Shown: piece by piece, positions 1 through 6,688 of the stretch | How the letters are laid out: every line of letters begins with the position of its first letter | How positions within the stretch are numbered: position 1 is the first letter of the stretch | Assembly (NCBI GenBank): GCA_030592565.1 | Contig: JAUVIX010000101.1 | Span: 1 to 10,783 of the forward strand | Direction: 5' to 3' | Source of the DNA: Chlorobiota bacterium | Lineage (GTDB): Bacteria; Bacteroidota; Bacteroidia; Bacteroidales; JAADJA01 | DNA length: 10,783 nt | Position numbers and translations under genes: made by a program | Notes under the pieces: model-generated | The model's database searches: none | What the model was told of the DNA's origin: nothing | Seen by the model: only the letters and a program-made list of their open reading frames with translations

Positions 1-110
1 ATAGGTTTTGTGCCTAATTGATGAAGAATTTCTTTGCATAGCCGTAGCTACGGAAATAAATTCTGAAGAAGAGTAGGTGCAAAATATACATTTTATGTTA
101 CAAAATTCTA
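1..110. repeat. Imperfect inverted repeat, probable interspersed intergenic element
   Basis: A perfect 12-base palindrome (CCGTAGCTACGG, 42-53) sits at the centre of a longer imperfect inverted repeat. The left arm holds GAAGAATTT (24-32) and the right arm holds AAATTCT (59-65), with looser matches further out (GCCTAATT on the left, TAGGTGC on the right). It lies in the 3' flank of the CoA-transferase operon, which ends at 155. Such hairpin elements are common between genes in Bacteroidota. No second copy is present here, so its being a repeat family is inference. No T-run follows the stem, so I do not call it a terminator. Confidence 0.4.
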
Positions 111-154
111 TGTCGGCTTAGTATAACTACGAATATCACATTTTCAAAAAAAAC

Positions 155-919
155 TTACCTGTACAGCCCATCCGGGTCGATCTGTTCACGGAGGATTTTC
201 AGTTCTTCATCTGTAGGATGCTCGTTGTGGGTTATTTCATTTGCTATCAGAAGGTCAAAACCGGTATTCTCAATTACCTGTTCCACAGTTACTCCCGGAT
301 TTACACTAAGCAGTTTCATCTGCTTTGTCACTTCATCATAACCCATAATACAAAGATTGGTTACCACACGATAGGGCCCTGTTCCTTTAGGTAGTCCGGC
401 TTCTTCGCGTGCACCCGGGCCTGTCAGGAAGCCGGGAGTTGTAAGGAAGTCAATCTTCTCCATAAACCGTCTTTTATCGTGAATCATAATGGCAATGGTA
501 CGCCAGCAGCTTGAACCCACATCGTTTCCGCCTCCACTTCCGGGCAGACGCACTTTAGGATTTTTATGGTCTCCGATAACTGTAGAGTTCAGGTTACCAT
601 AACAGTCAATCTGCGCTCCTCCCAAAAAACCAAATTCCACAAAACCCCTTTGTGAAGTTTCCATAATATCGCAAATGCCGGATGCAGCAATACCTTTATT
701 ATATGTGCGCATATCGCCCACAGCGAGAGGTAGTTTTTCGAGTATGGCACCTGTACCGCCAAATTCAAAAATGGGGACAAGGTTTGGGGCTTGCATTCTT
801 TGCGCCAGGCTGGCTGCCAGCATAGGTATCCCCGTTCCTATAAATGCAGTTGTTCCGTCTTCCATCACTCGTGAAGCAAGACATATTAATAACTCTGATG
901 GTGAATATTTCTGTGTCAT
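155..919 (-). CDS. Glutaconate-type CoA-transferase, subunit B (beta)
   Basis: This is the beta subunit of a class I heterodimeric CoA-transferase of the GctAB type, which moves CoA between carboxylates through a glutamyl-CoA thioester; cytoplasmic, no signal peptide. The 254 residues align along nearly their whole length with Acidaminococcus GctB (about 266 aa as I remember it). Shared blocks are GTGIP (28-32), GGAQID near 100, GDHKNPKVR near 117-125, a GSGGGND loop near 127-133 and KIDFLTTPG near 156-164. The catalytic glutamate is present as Glu52 (PIFEFGG), which argues against the AibB-like decarboxylases, where that position is Cys. It starts 2 bases after the stop of subunit A, and a good Shine-Dalgarno (AAGGAGA, 933-927) lies inside the end of subunit A, so the two are translated from one message. 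The acyl substrate cannot be read from sequence; glutaconate is only the family name. Confidence 0.88.
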   Translation of the reverse strand: MTQKYSPSELLICLASRVMEDGTTAFIGTGIPMLAASLAQRMQAPNLVPIFEFGGTGAILEKLPLAVGDMRTYNKGIAASGICDIMETSQRGFVEFGFLGGAQIDCYGNLNSTVIGDHKNPKVRLPGSGGGNDVGSSCWRTIAIMIHDKRRFMEKIDFLTTPGFLTGPGAREEAGLPKGTGPYRVVTNLCIMGYDEVTKQMKLLSVNPGVTVEQVIENTGFDLLIANEITHNEHPTDEELKILREQIDPDGLYR

Positions 920-921
920 AA

Positions 922-1908
922 TTAAATCTCCTTAATAGTTAATTCCTGTAAACGATTTTTTCCAATCTTTTCAATAAGTGCAGAATGATCAGGAAGGTCA
1001 TAGATCCACTCATTCATATACAAATCCATATTTTCCTTTGTCTTTTGCTTAACAACAAAATCTTTATAGTGAGGTTCGTCTCTTTCGTACATACCGCTCA
1101 TTTCGCCTGGCCATGAGCCATAAGGAGCATGTACCACCGCATCAACAAGATAGTAGGGAATTATTGTTCTGTCAGGATGCTCCCTGATCTCTTCTGTATC
1201 AACAATTTCCTCAGCACTGATAATAAGGGTTTTGCAGGCTCTTGCCATCTCAAAGGCAAAACCACTGATACCATCGATCTGGCAATTCCCATGTTTATCG
1301 GCACGGTGAACATGAATAAAAGCCACATCCACAATCAGGGCAGGCAGCAGGGCCACATTTATTCCTGTAAAGGGGCACTCCACTACTTTCGCTGATGATT
1401 TTCGAATAGTATCTGTTCCCAGCATACTTCGGGTGGGAATAAAAGGGATTCCCATACTTGCCGCTTTAAACCTCCATGTGAGGGCAGCATTCGACCACTC
1501 GACGATCTTTGTTACTGCACCCGACTCGACACTACGGCGCATATTGGCCGAAATACCATAAACTTCCAGACCTATGTAAGTAAAATCAATTTCCCTTACC
1601 AGGTCAGCGGCAAACAGCAGGTCGAGCTCGTGCACACCCTGGCCAACAATACGAAAATCTTTTTTGCCGGAGCGTACTATTTCACGAGTCAGCGTCATAG
1701 GGCAGCGGACAGTGCCATAAAGTTCAAAACCGATATAGTCGCCATCATTTAAATATTTATCAATGGCCTCTTTTTCACTCATAGTTTTATCAATGAGTGC
1801 TTTGGATTTTTTCCTGTTGTGTTCGCGAAATCCCTCCAGGTCTATCGGCTGGATCAGGGGAGCTTCACCCTCATAAATAATCGGAATACATTTTGAATTT
1901 TGATTCAT
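922..1908 (-). CDS. Glutaconate-type CoA-transferase, subunit A (alpha)
   Basis: This is the alpha subunit partner of the beta subunit encoded just downstream. The 328 residues match GctA over the core: an N-terminal SEKEAIDKYLNDGDYI block (about 44-59), AASMGIPFIPTRSMLGTD (middle), VDVAFIHVHRADKHGN, ISAEEIVDTEEI, VDAVVHAPYGSWPG, and a C-terminal EWIYDLPDH block followed by Leu-rich residues. It has about 30 extra N-terminal residues compared with Acidaminococcus GctA, and the first glycine-rich loop (GGF in that protein, as I recall) reads FELYG here, which may reflect a different acyl substrate. The start is the ATG at 1908; the leader is AT-rich with no Shine-Dalgarno, as is usual in Bacteroidota. 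It is the first gene of the operon. Alternatives in the same fold are 3-oxoacid or IpdAB-like enzymes; the intact catalytic Glu in subunit B favours a true transferase. Confidence 0.87.
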   Translation of the reverse strand: MNQNSKCIPIIYEGEAPLIQPIDLEGFREHNRKKSKALIDKTMSEKEAIDKYLNDGDYIGFELYGTVRCPMTLTREIVRSGKKDFRIVGQGVHELDLLFAADLVREIDFTYIGLEVYGISANMRRSVESGAVTKIVEWSNAALTWRFKAASMGIPFIPTRSMLGTDTIRKSSAKVVECPFTGINVALLPALIVDVAFIHVHRADKHGNCQIDGISGFAFEMARACKTLIISAEEIVDTEEIREHPDRTIIPYYLVDAVVHAPYGSWPGEMSGMYERDEPHYKDFVVKQKTKENMDLYMNEWIYDLPDHSALIEKIGKNRLQELTIKEI

Positions 1909-1965
1909 GGGTTATAAAATAAATGAATTTAAAAAATTTAGTTTCTGTCAAAAAAATTGACTTTC

Positions 1966-1998
1966 CAAAACTACATATTTTAAAAATATCTATTCAAA
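1966..1998 (-). promoter_or_regulatory. Bacteroidetes-type promoter for the CoA-transferase operon
   Basis: Read on the minus strand there is TTTG (1998-1995), 21 bases, then TAGTTTTG (1973-1966). This fits the Bacteroidetes sigma-ABfr pattern of TTTG, 19-21 bases, TAnnTTTG. Transcription would start near 1958, giving a leader of about 50 bases before the ATG at 1908. The match is by eye in AT-rich DNA, so chance is possible. Confidence 0.5.
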
Positions 1999-2096
1999 TA
2001 AATAAAAAATATTTGCAATTATTCAGGAGCCTGCATTTTTGCAATAAAAATCTCATTAATAAGAAGTAGTATAAAGCCTTGTAAAATGCTTTTTTA

Positions 2097-2162
2097 TTAC
2101 TTTTTACCCCGCGCTAAAGCACGGGGCTATTGAATTTCAATTACGTACACTTGCTGAGTAGT
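2097..2162 (-). repeat. REP-like hairpin repeat, copy 1
   Basis: This 66-base stretch is an inverted copy of 10673-10739, with five substitutions and one single-base gap by my alignment. Its core, 2107-2126, forms an 8-pair stem with a four-base loop. Read on the minus strand the stem is CCCCGUGC, loop UUUA, GCGCGGGG, with one G-U pair. It begins about 50 bases past the stop of the lipoprotein gene and lies in the sense direction of that gene. A small CCTG-AGG-CAGG hairpin (2181-2191) sits between the two. The stem is followed by GTAAAAAG rather than a T-run, so it is more likely a REP-like mobile or mRNA-stabilising element than an intrinsic terminator. Confidence 0.75.
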
Positions 2163-2214
2163 AACGGGTGCCAACCCCAACCTGAGGCAGGAGTTTTACT
2201 GGATGAAAGCCACT

Positions 2215-2967
2215 TTATGGCAATTCCATAAATTCCTTTAGTTTATCTTTCCCAATATTTATGATAGTAATACCTTCGGAATATGGTAATAGTTCATACT
2301 CATTATATATCAGATCAAGCCCTTTGGAAGTCATTCCCATACTTTCGGGCAGGTTAAATTTATCCATAAAAGTAAAATCTCCCCATTTGTCCGTATCCGA
2401 CATCTTGAGCTTCTTACGAAGGAGCTTTTCAACGTAGGAACTAAACTTCGCTTTATCAGTTATAAAATCCATAATATCTTTTTCTTTTCCAGATTCAGGA
2501 TCAACATTAAGAAACTCCTCAATATGAGACGAGTGAGCACCTCCGGAATAGAGGGTAGTAGCAACTTTAACTGAAATAAGATTCTCAGATTCGTAGGTTA
2601 TATTGCATTCCGTTATCTGCTCGTAACCTCCTGTTCTTGCATCAGGAAATTCCTTTTTAAAATCCTGATAATCTTTAACAACATTTGCAACAAGCTCATC
2701 CTTATTCTGTATACCAGAATCTTTTGAATAAGCCATCTTCCCAAAAACCATCTTTTCCATCAGCTTATTAAAGCTTATTGCAGCATCTGTCTCTCCAGTC
2801 ATCTGATAGTATAACAAATCAATATTGACACAGATGTCATTCTGGCAATCACCAACCATCTTTTCGTACCTCACTTTTTTAAATAGAGAGCCTTCCTCAT
2901 TACTGCACCCAATAATAAGATACACAAACAATGATAATACTGAAATCAATAATATCTTCCGCTTCAT
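2215..2967 (-). CDS. Putative lipoprotein with DUF3298-like domain
   Basis: A 250-residue envelope lipoprotein of unknown function. Residues 1-20 form a lipoprotein signal peptide (KRK, hydrophobic core, then the lipobox I-I-G-Cys21). Acidic residues soon after the Cys (SNEE) resemble the Bacteroidetes surface-export signal, so it may face outward. The C-terminal half resembles DUF3298, as in the extracellular parts of RsiV- and PdaC-like proteins. The signs are TLYSGGAHSSH (138-148), then LNVDPESGKE (153-162), a LLRKKL helix, and the closing GLDLIYNEYELLPYSEG (216-232) followed by a short beta/KLKEF segment. The preceding region (about 33-130) would match the paired DUF4163-like part. RsiV binds lysozyme, but that cannot be assumed here. 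It is divergent from the protease-like gene. A TAATTTTG box (3001-2994) 26 bases upstream could be its -7 element, but I see no matching -33. Confidence 0.75.
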   Translation of the reverse strand: MKRKILLISVLSLFVYLIIGCSNEEGSLFKKVRYEKMVGDCQNDICVNIDLLYYQMTGETDAAISFNKLMEKMVFGKMAYSKDSGIQNKDELVANVVKDYQDFKKEFPDARTGGYEQITECNITYESENLISVKVATTLYSGGAHSSHIEEFLNVDPESGKEKDIMDFITDKAKFSSYVEKLLRKKLKMSDTDKWGDFTFMDKFNLPESMGMTSKGLDLIYNEYELLPYSEGITIINIGKDKLKEFMELP

Positions 2968-2993
2968 AATAAAATTTTTTTCTGTAAAACTAA

Positions 2994-3001
2994 CAAAATT
3001 A
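2994..3001 (-). promoter_or_regulatory. Possible -7 box of the lipoprotein gene
   Basis: TAATTTTG on the minus strand matches the Bacteroidetes -7 consensus TAnnTTTG and lies 26 bases upstream of the ATG at 2967. No TTTG is found 19-21 bases further upstream; the nearest similar word is CTTG (3021-3018), 16 bases away. Only half of the promoter is supported. Confidence 0.3.
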
Positions 3002-3178
3002 CTTCAGATACGTTATACAAGATATTTACAAGTACAGTTTTTTATTGCTTTATTTATACTAAGTGGCTCATTACATACATATTACTAAATAGTTAGAATC
3101 ATTTTATTGTTAAAAAAACCGTTGAAAACAATTTAAAGTGCTTTGAATAGTATAGATTATTTTTCAGACTTTTATCCT

Positions 3179-4195
3179 ATGAAAATTAAGTTATTCATAA
3201 TACTGTTTTTCACACTCTTTGCTGCGGACAGTTTTGCTCAATATATCAAACCAGTAGCTCCCGGAACTGCAAGGGGATCAACTGTATTATTATTGATGCG
3301 CGATAAATTTGACAACCCTTTACCAATGGGTAATGGTTTTGTTGTTGATAAAAACCATATTGTAACAAACTTCCATGTTATAGAAAACTCTGCCGCTGGA
3401 ATAGCTGTTGGCAATGGCGGTAAAAACAGATATATTATTACAGGGATGGTAAATAAAGATGAAAAACATGATCTTGCTATTCTTTATGTTGAAGACCTGA
3501 ACATAAATCCTGTTTCATTTAGCGATTCACTTGTATTGAAACCAGGTGATCTGGTGTATGCGATCAGTAATCCGAAAGGTATTGAAGCGGTTACTGATCT
3601 TGGTATTGTTAATGGCGTTGTTAACTTCAAAGGTATCCCCGGAGCTATAAAAAAGGATTCATTGATTCAGATGACTGCAAATATTCAGCAGGTTGGCAAT
3701 GGGGGGCCTGTTGTAGATAACAACGGCAAAGTGATTGGTGTTGCAGTATCAACTGATAAAAAGGGAATCCCTTTTAATTTTATTATTCCTTTTGGTTACG
3801 TTCAAAAGCTTTTAAATAAGCCCCCCCCGAAAACAGTCTCGTATGCAAAAACAAAACGATCAAAATCATCACTTCTTTCATCGGATTGGAGTCAATTACT
3901 TAGAGAAGCTGTTATAGGAATTTCATTTAACTTTGACTCAAACCCTAACACTGGTTTTTATTATTTTTCAATACAAAACAACCTGAATAAACCGATCAAG
4001 AATATCAAGTGCCTTGTAATCTTTTACAATAGCACCGAATTTCCTATTGAGACTGAGGCTATTACTATTTCCCGGACTATAATGCCTAAGCTTGGTATTC
4101 GCACTGATGTACTTGGAAGGCCACGTCGAACAGAGGTCAGAGACCTCACCTTCTGGACAGAGATCAGGATACTTGGGTTTGAAATAGCAGAATAA
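3179..4195 (+). CDS. Secreted trypsin-like (S1C) protein with catalytic Ser replaced by Asn
   Basis: The sequence gives a 338-residue exported protein starting at the ATG at 3179; an upstream in-frame TTG (3143) would put 12 residues before the signal peptide and is unlikely. Residues 1-20 are a signal peptide, with cleavage likely in SFA-QY. Residues about 30-212 are a trypsin/HtrA-like domain: the His66 motif (TNFHVIEN), the Asp98 motif (KHDLAILYV), then the nucleophile region TANIQQVGNGGPVVD. There the residue before GGP, normally Ser (NSGGP), is Asn174. It should therefore be a pseudo-protease or binding protein, or the base at 3699 is an error (AAT versus AGT). Residues about 238-338 form a second, probably beta-rich domain I do not recognise (YYFSIQNNLNKPIKNIKCLV). 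The linker codes PPP from a C8 run (3821-3828), a possible slippage site; there is no PDZ domain. The methyltransferase gene follows 4 bases later. Confidence 0.82.
   Translation: MKIKLFIILFFTLFAADSFAQYIKPVAPGTARGSTVLLLMRDKFDNPLPMGNGFVVDKNHIVTNFHVIENSAAGIAVGNGGKNRYIITGMVNKDEKHDLAILYVEDLNINPVSFSDSLVLKPGDLVYAISNPKGIEAVTDLGIVNGVVNFKGIPGAIKKDSLIQMTANIQQVGNGGPVVDNNGKVIGVAVSTDKKGIPFNFIIPFGYVQKLLNKPPPKTVSYAKTKRSKSSLLSSDWSQLLREAVIGISFNFDSNPNTGFYYFSIQNNLNKPIKNIKCLVIFYNSTEFPIETEAITISRTIMPKLGIRTDVLGRPRRTEVRDLTFWTEIRILGFEIAE
3821..3828 (+). repeat. C8 homopolymer within the protease-like gene
   Basis: Eight consecutive C residues encode Pro215-Pro217 at the boundary of the protease-like and C-terminal domains. 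Gaining one C would give a stop at 3901-3903, and losing one a stop at 3915-3917. Either change removes the C-terminal domain and leaves the protease-like domain whole. A run this long is out of place in AT-rich DNA and is a candidate phase-variation tract or a sequencing weak point. Confidence 0.6.
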
Positions 4196-4199
4196 AAAT

Positions 4200-4790
4200 A
4201 TGAGCGAACGTTTTAATATAAGATACGAATCCGGGGATCTACCCTGGGAAATAAACAGGCCTGATTTTAATTTAAAAAACACTGTTTCAGAATACTCAAT
4301 CAGCCCGGAAAAAGCATTGGATATTGGTTGCGGTACCGGGGATAATGTTATCTGGCTTGCACAGCAAGGATTTAATGTAAGTGGAATAGACATTTCCCAA
4401 AAAGCTGTCGTAGTTGCAAAAGGAAAAATCAAGGATAATGGGCTCAATGTTCCTATACATAATATCGACTTTATGCAAGATGAAGTTCCGGGACATCCAT
4501 TCAGGTTTGTTTTTGACAGAGGCTGCTTTCATAGTTTTAAGGAAAAGGATGAAAGAGCTCTTTTTGCGAAAAACGTTTATAATTTATTAGATAAAAATGG
4601 GATGTGGCTATCTCTGATTGGAAGTTATGATGACGGAAGACTGGAAACCGGCCCGCCAAAACATAAAGCATCTGAGATTATTGAAGCTGTTGAACCATTC
4701 TTTGAGATTATTTTTCTTAAAGCCGGATTGTTTGACTCAAATGATGAAATACCTTCAAAAATCTGGATTTGCCTTATGAAAAAGAGATAA
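4200..4790 (+). CDS. Class I SAM-dependent methyltransferase
   Basis: A 196-residue soluble methyltransferase with a seven-strand Rossmann fold. Motif I is ALDIGCGTG (39-47), and the acidic residue binding the SAM ribose is Asp64 in SGIDIS. A mid-domain FDRGCFHSF (105-113) stands at the motif IV position, and GPPKHKASEI (151-160) leads into the last strands. The N-terminal DLPWEINRPDF (13-23) and the overall size resemble the TPMT/TehB-like small-molecule methyltransferases, which act on thiols, selenium, tellurium or similar; the substrate is not readable. It starts 4 bases after the stop of the protease-like gene and is probably co-transcribed with it. No Shine-Dalgarno is seen, so translation may be coupled. 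It converges on the FG-GAP gene, with only 44 bases between the stops and no clear terminator there. Confidence 0.82.
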   Translation: MSERFNIRYESGDLPWEINRPDFNLKNTVSEYSISPEKALDIGCGTGDNVIWLAQQGFNVSGIDISQKAVVVAKGKIKDNGLNVPIHNIDFMQDEVPGHPFRFVFDRGCFHSFKEKDERALFAKNVYNLLDKNGMWLSLIGSYDDGRLETGPPKHKASEIIEAVEPFFEIIFLKAGLFDSNDEIPSKIWICLMKKR

Positions 4791-4834
4791 TGCTCTTATT
4801 TATCACTGATGAAGCAACAACCAAATAACTTTTT

Positions 4835-6661
4835 TTATCTGTTTTTCACTACAATCTTAGAAGTAATCTTTTTACCAGAGCACTCGATAATAAAAGGATA
4901 AATTCCACTACTAACACTTATCCCGAAATTATCTTTCATGTCCCATATTGCCGATATTTTCCCATCAATATAACCCCTCATTTTCAAAATTCTTAACTCT
5001 CTGCCTGCAAGGTTAAAAACAGTCAGATTGAGCTCAACATTTTTTTCGACAGAGAGTTCTATAACAACATAATCCGATGCAGGATTAGGCGAAATTAACA
5101 CATCACAAGGAATTGGTTTGATATCATTTTCTAAACTACCTGTTGAAGATACTATAAAAGAGGCCTCCTCCGAAAATGAAGATGATTCAAAACCATTATC
5201 AACAGACTGAACACTAAAATAATATGTGCCCGGTTGCAAATTTTTTAATTGCCAGCTTGTGTTGTGGAAAACATTTCCGGGACCAATTAAGCTTCTTTTC
5301 CCGGTTTCGCTTGTCATTGAAGATACGATTTGCGAACCTCCCAGAGTTGTGCCTACTCTTAAACTATAAGTTAGTCCTGCAGCCGGGGTTTCAACATCAG
5401 TTGATGTATCCCAACCTAATATAACATTACCGTCAATCACTTCTGCATTAAGATTTTCAGGGACGGAGGGAGGTATGTTTATTAAAGAGTTCTTATTATC
5501 ATAAACGACTGTTGCAATTTCACCGGCCAATGTTTCGGAACCGGTAATCAAAACATCCAGGTTACCGTTGTTGTCATAATCACACCATACGGAACTGCTG
5601 TTTTCAACATCGGGCAAAACTACGGAATAATCCTTATTAAACAGATTGGTTGCCACATTTCGATATAATACAGTCACCGGCTGACTATTATAAGAAGAAA
5701 AGCCAGTGAGAAGAAAATCCTGATCACCGTCACAATCATAATCACCATAGGAAACTGACCCGTTCACTGTCCCGAAAATTTCAATTCCGATATTGCTAAA
5801 AACATCATTGCCAAGATTCTGATAGATATAAACCAGGTAAGTCGGTGCATCGGTCGAGCCGTTTGCAATTATATCCAGATCACCGTCGCTGTCATAATCC
5901 CACCACGAAACATTACACTGCCCCATTCCCACAAGCGGCCCTAAAATAGAGGTAAAGGAATAATCTCCGTCGTTTCGGTAAACTTTAAGAGTACGCAGGC
6001 TGTCTCCCTGGGCATTCTTAAAAAAGCCACAAACCAGGATATCAATATCCATATCATTATCGTAATCACCCAAATCAACCTCACCATTATAAATGCCAAC
6101 AAAATCAGAACTAACTTCGGTAAACTCATCATTACCATCATTTCGAAAAATTTTTGTTATGCCTTCTTCTCCTGTATTTCCAACAAGTACAAGGTCGTAA
6201 TCACCGTCGTTATCAAGGTCGCCCCAACCGGATGATCCAGAGTAAACGGCTGTTATCTCGGTAGATATTTGCTCAAAAACGCCATTATTATTTTTAAAAA
6301 TATATGAGGCTGGAGTTACTCCCTTTTTCGGGAAAGTTACTCCTGAAATAAAAAGATCAGGATCATTATCATTATCCAAATCCGACCAACTTGCATCGCT
6401 GCATCTAAGAGCAGGCAGTTGTGTTAAAATATCTGTAAAAACTCCGTTATCCTGATTATATATTTTTGTTACCGGTCCGTTCTGAGACTCTCCTGTTACA
6501 AGAATATCGTAATCGCCATCAAGATCATAATCTATCCATACTGCACAACCTTCCGACACGTTCGTTAGGATATTGGAAGCAGCTTCATTTTTTTGAAAAG
6601 GCTGAGCATTTGTAATTATGCCCAGAAAAAGAGCAACTACTGCTAATAGTATTTTATTCAT
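4835..6661 (-). CDS. T9SS-secreted FG-GAP/VCBS repeat protein with Fn3 domain
   Basis: The ATG at 6661 gives 608 residues; an upstream in-frame TTG (6667) adds only two. Residues 1-19 are a signal peptide (hydrophobic core, then TNA-QP). There follow seven FG-GAP/VCBS repeats, each with a W/Y-x-D-x-D-x-D-G-x-x-D calcium-loop core. They start near residues 44, 95, 148, 199, 255, 307 and 361, spaced 51-56 apart, enough for one seven-bladed propeller like that of integrin alpha chains. The last loop is degenerate (DYDNNGNLD). A fibronectin type III domain spans about 396-506 (PPSVPENLNAEV to SFIVSS). The C-terminus (about 518-608, starting ISPNPASDYVVIEL and ending KIVVKNR) is a type A T9SS sorting domain, so the mature protein should be released or anchored at the cell surface. 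It starts 27 bases after the arsM-like gene, on the same strand. Its ligand is unknown. Confidence 0.88.
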   Translation of the reverse strand: MNKILLAVVALFLGIITNAQPFQKNEAASNILTNVSEGCAVWIDYDLDGDYDILVTGESQNGPVTKIYNQDNGVFTDILTQLPALRCSDASWSDLDNDNDPDLFISGVTFPKKGVTPASYIFKNNNGVFEQISTEITAVYSGSSGWGDLDNDGDYDLVLVGNTGEEGITKIFRNDGNDEFTEVSSDFVGIYNGEVDLGDYDNDMDIDILVCGFFKNAQGDSLRTLKVYRNDGDYSFTSILGPLVGMGQCNVSWWDYDSDGDLDIIANGSTDAPTYLVYIYQNLGNDVFSNIGIEIFGTVNGSVSYGDYDCDGDQDFLLTGFSSYNSQPVTVLYRNVATNLFNKDYSVVLPDVENSSSVWCDYDNNGNLDVLITGSETLAGEIATVVYDNKNSLINIPPSVPENLNAEVIDGNVILGWDTSTDVETPAAGLTYSLRVGTTLGGSQIVSSMTSETGKRSLIGPGNVFHNTSWQLKNLQPGTYYFSVQSVDNGFESSSFSEEASFIVSSTGSLENDIKPIPCDVLISPNPASDYVVIELSVEKNVELNLTVFNLAGRELRILKMRGYIDGKISAIWDMKDNFGISVSSGIYPFIIECSGKKITSKIVVKNR

Positions 6662-6688
6662 AACCAAGAGGATTGTGAGGTAAGTAAT

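Larger units (their letters stand above)
1909..2214. other. Intergenic region between the CoA-transferase operon and the lipoprotein gene
   Basis: This 306-base gap separates two minus-strand genes. It contains the probable promoter of the CoA-transferase operon (1966-1998), a strongly AT-rich stretch (about 1975-2100), and REP-like repeat copy 1 (2097-2162) with the small neighbouring hairpin at 2181-2191. I see no convincing short gene in it. Confidence 0.6.

Noticed and set aside
155..1908. AibAB-type decarboxylase instead of a CoA-transferase
   Set aside because: In AibB the catalytic Glu is replaced by Cys; here Glu52 is retained.
2107..2126. Rho-independent terminator for the lipoprotein gene
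   Set aside because: The stem is strong, but on the sense strand it is followed by GTAAAAAG rather than a run of T, and the same element recurs with flanks at 10673, so a repeat is the better reading.
3143..3178. Upstream TTG start extending the protease-like protein by 12 residues
   Set aside because: It would place non-hydrophobic residues before an otherwise ordinary signal peptide that begins at the ATG at 3179.
3179..4195. Pseudogene call for the protease-like gene
   Set aside because: Only the nucleophile is changed; the frame is open, the signal peptide is intact and the C-terminal domain is complete, so an intact non-catalytic protein is more likely.
3968..4447. 159-codon minus-strand frame across the protease-like and methyltransferase genes
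   Set aside because: It overlaps two well-supported plus-strand genes, has no recognisable domain and is a shadow of their coding bias.
6662..6667. TTG start two codons upstream of the FG-GAP protein
   Set aside because: The ATG at 6661 gives a clean signal peptide and is a better start codon; the difference is two residues.
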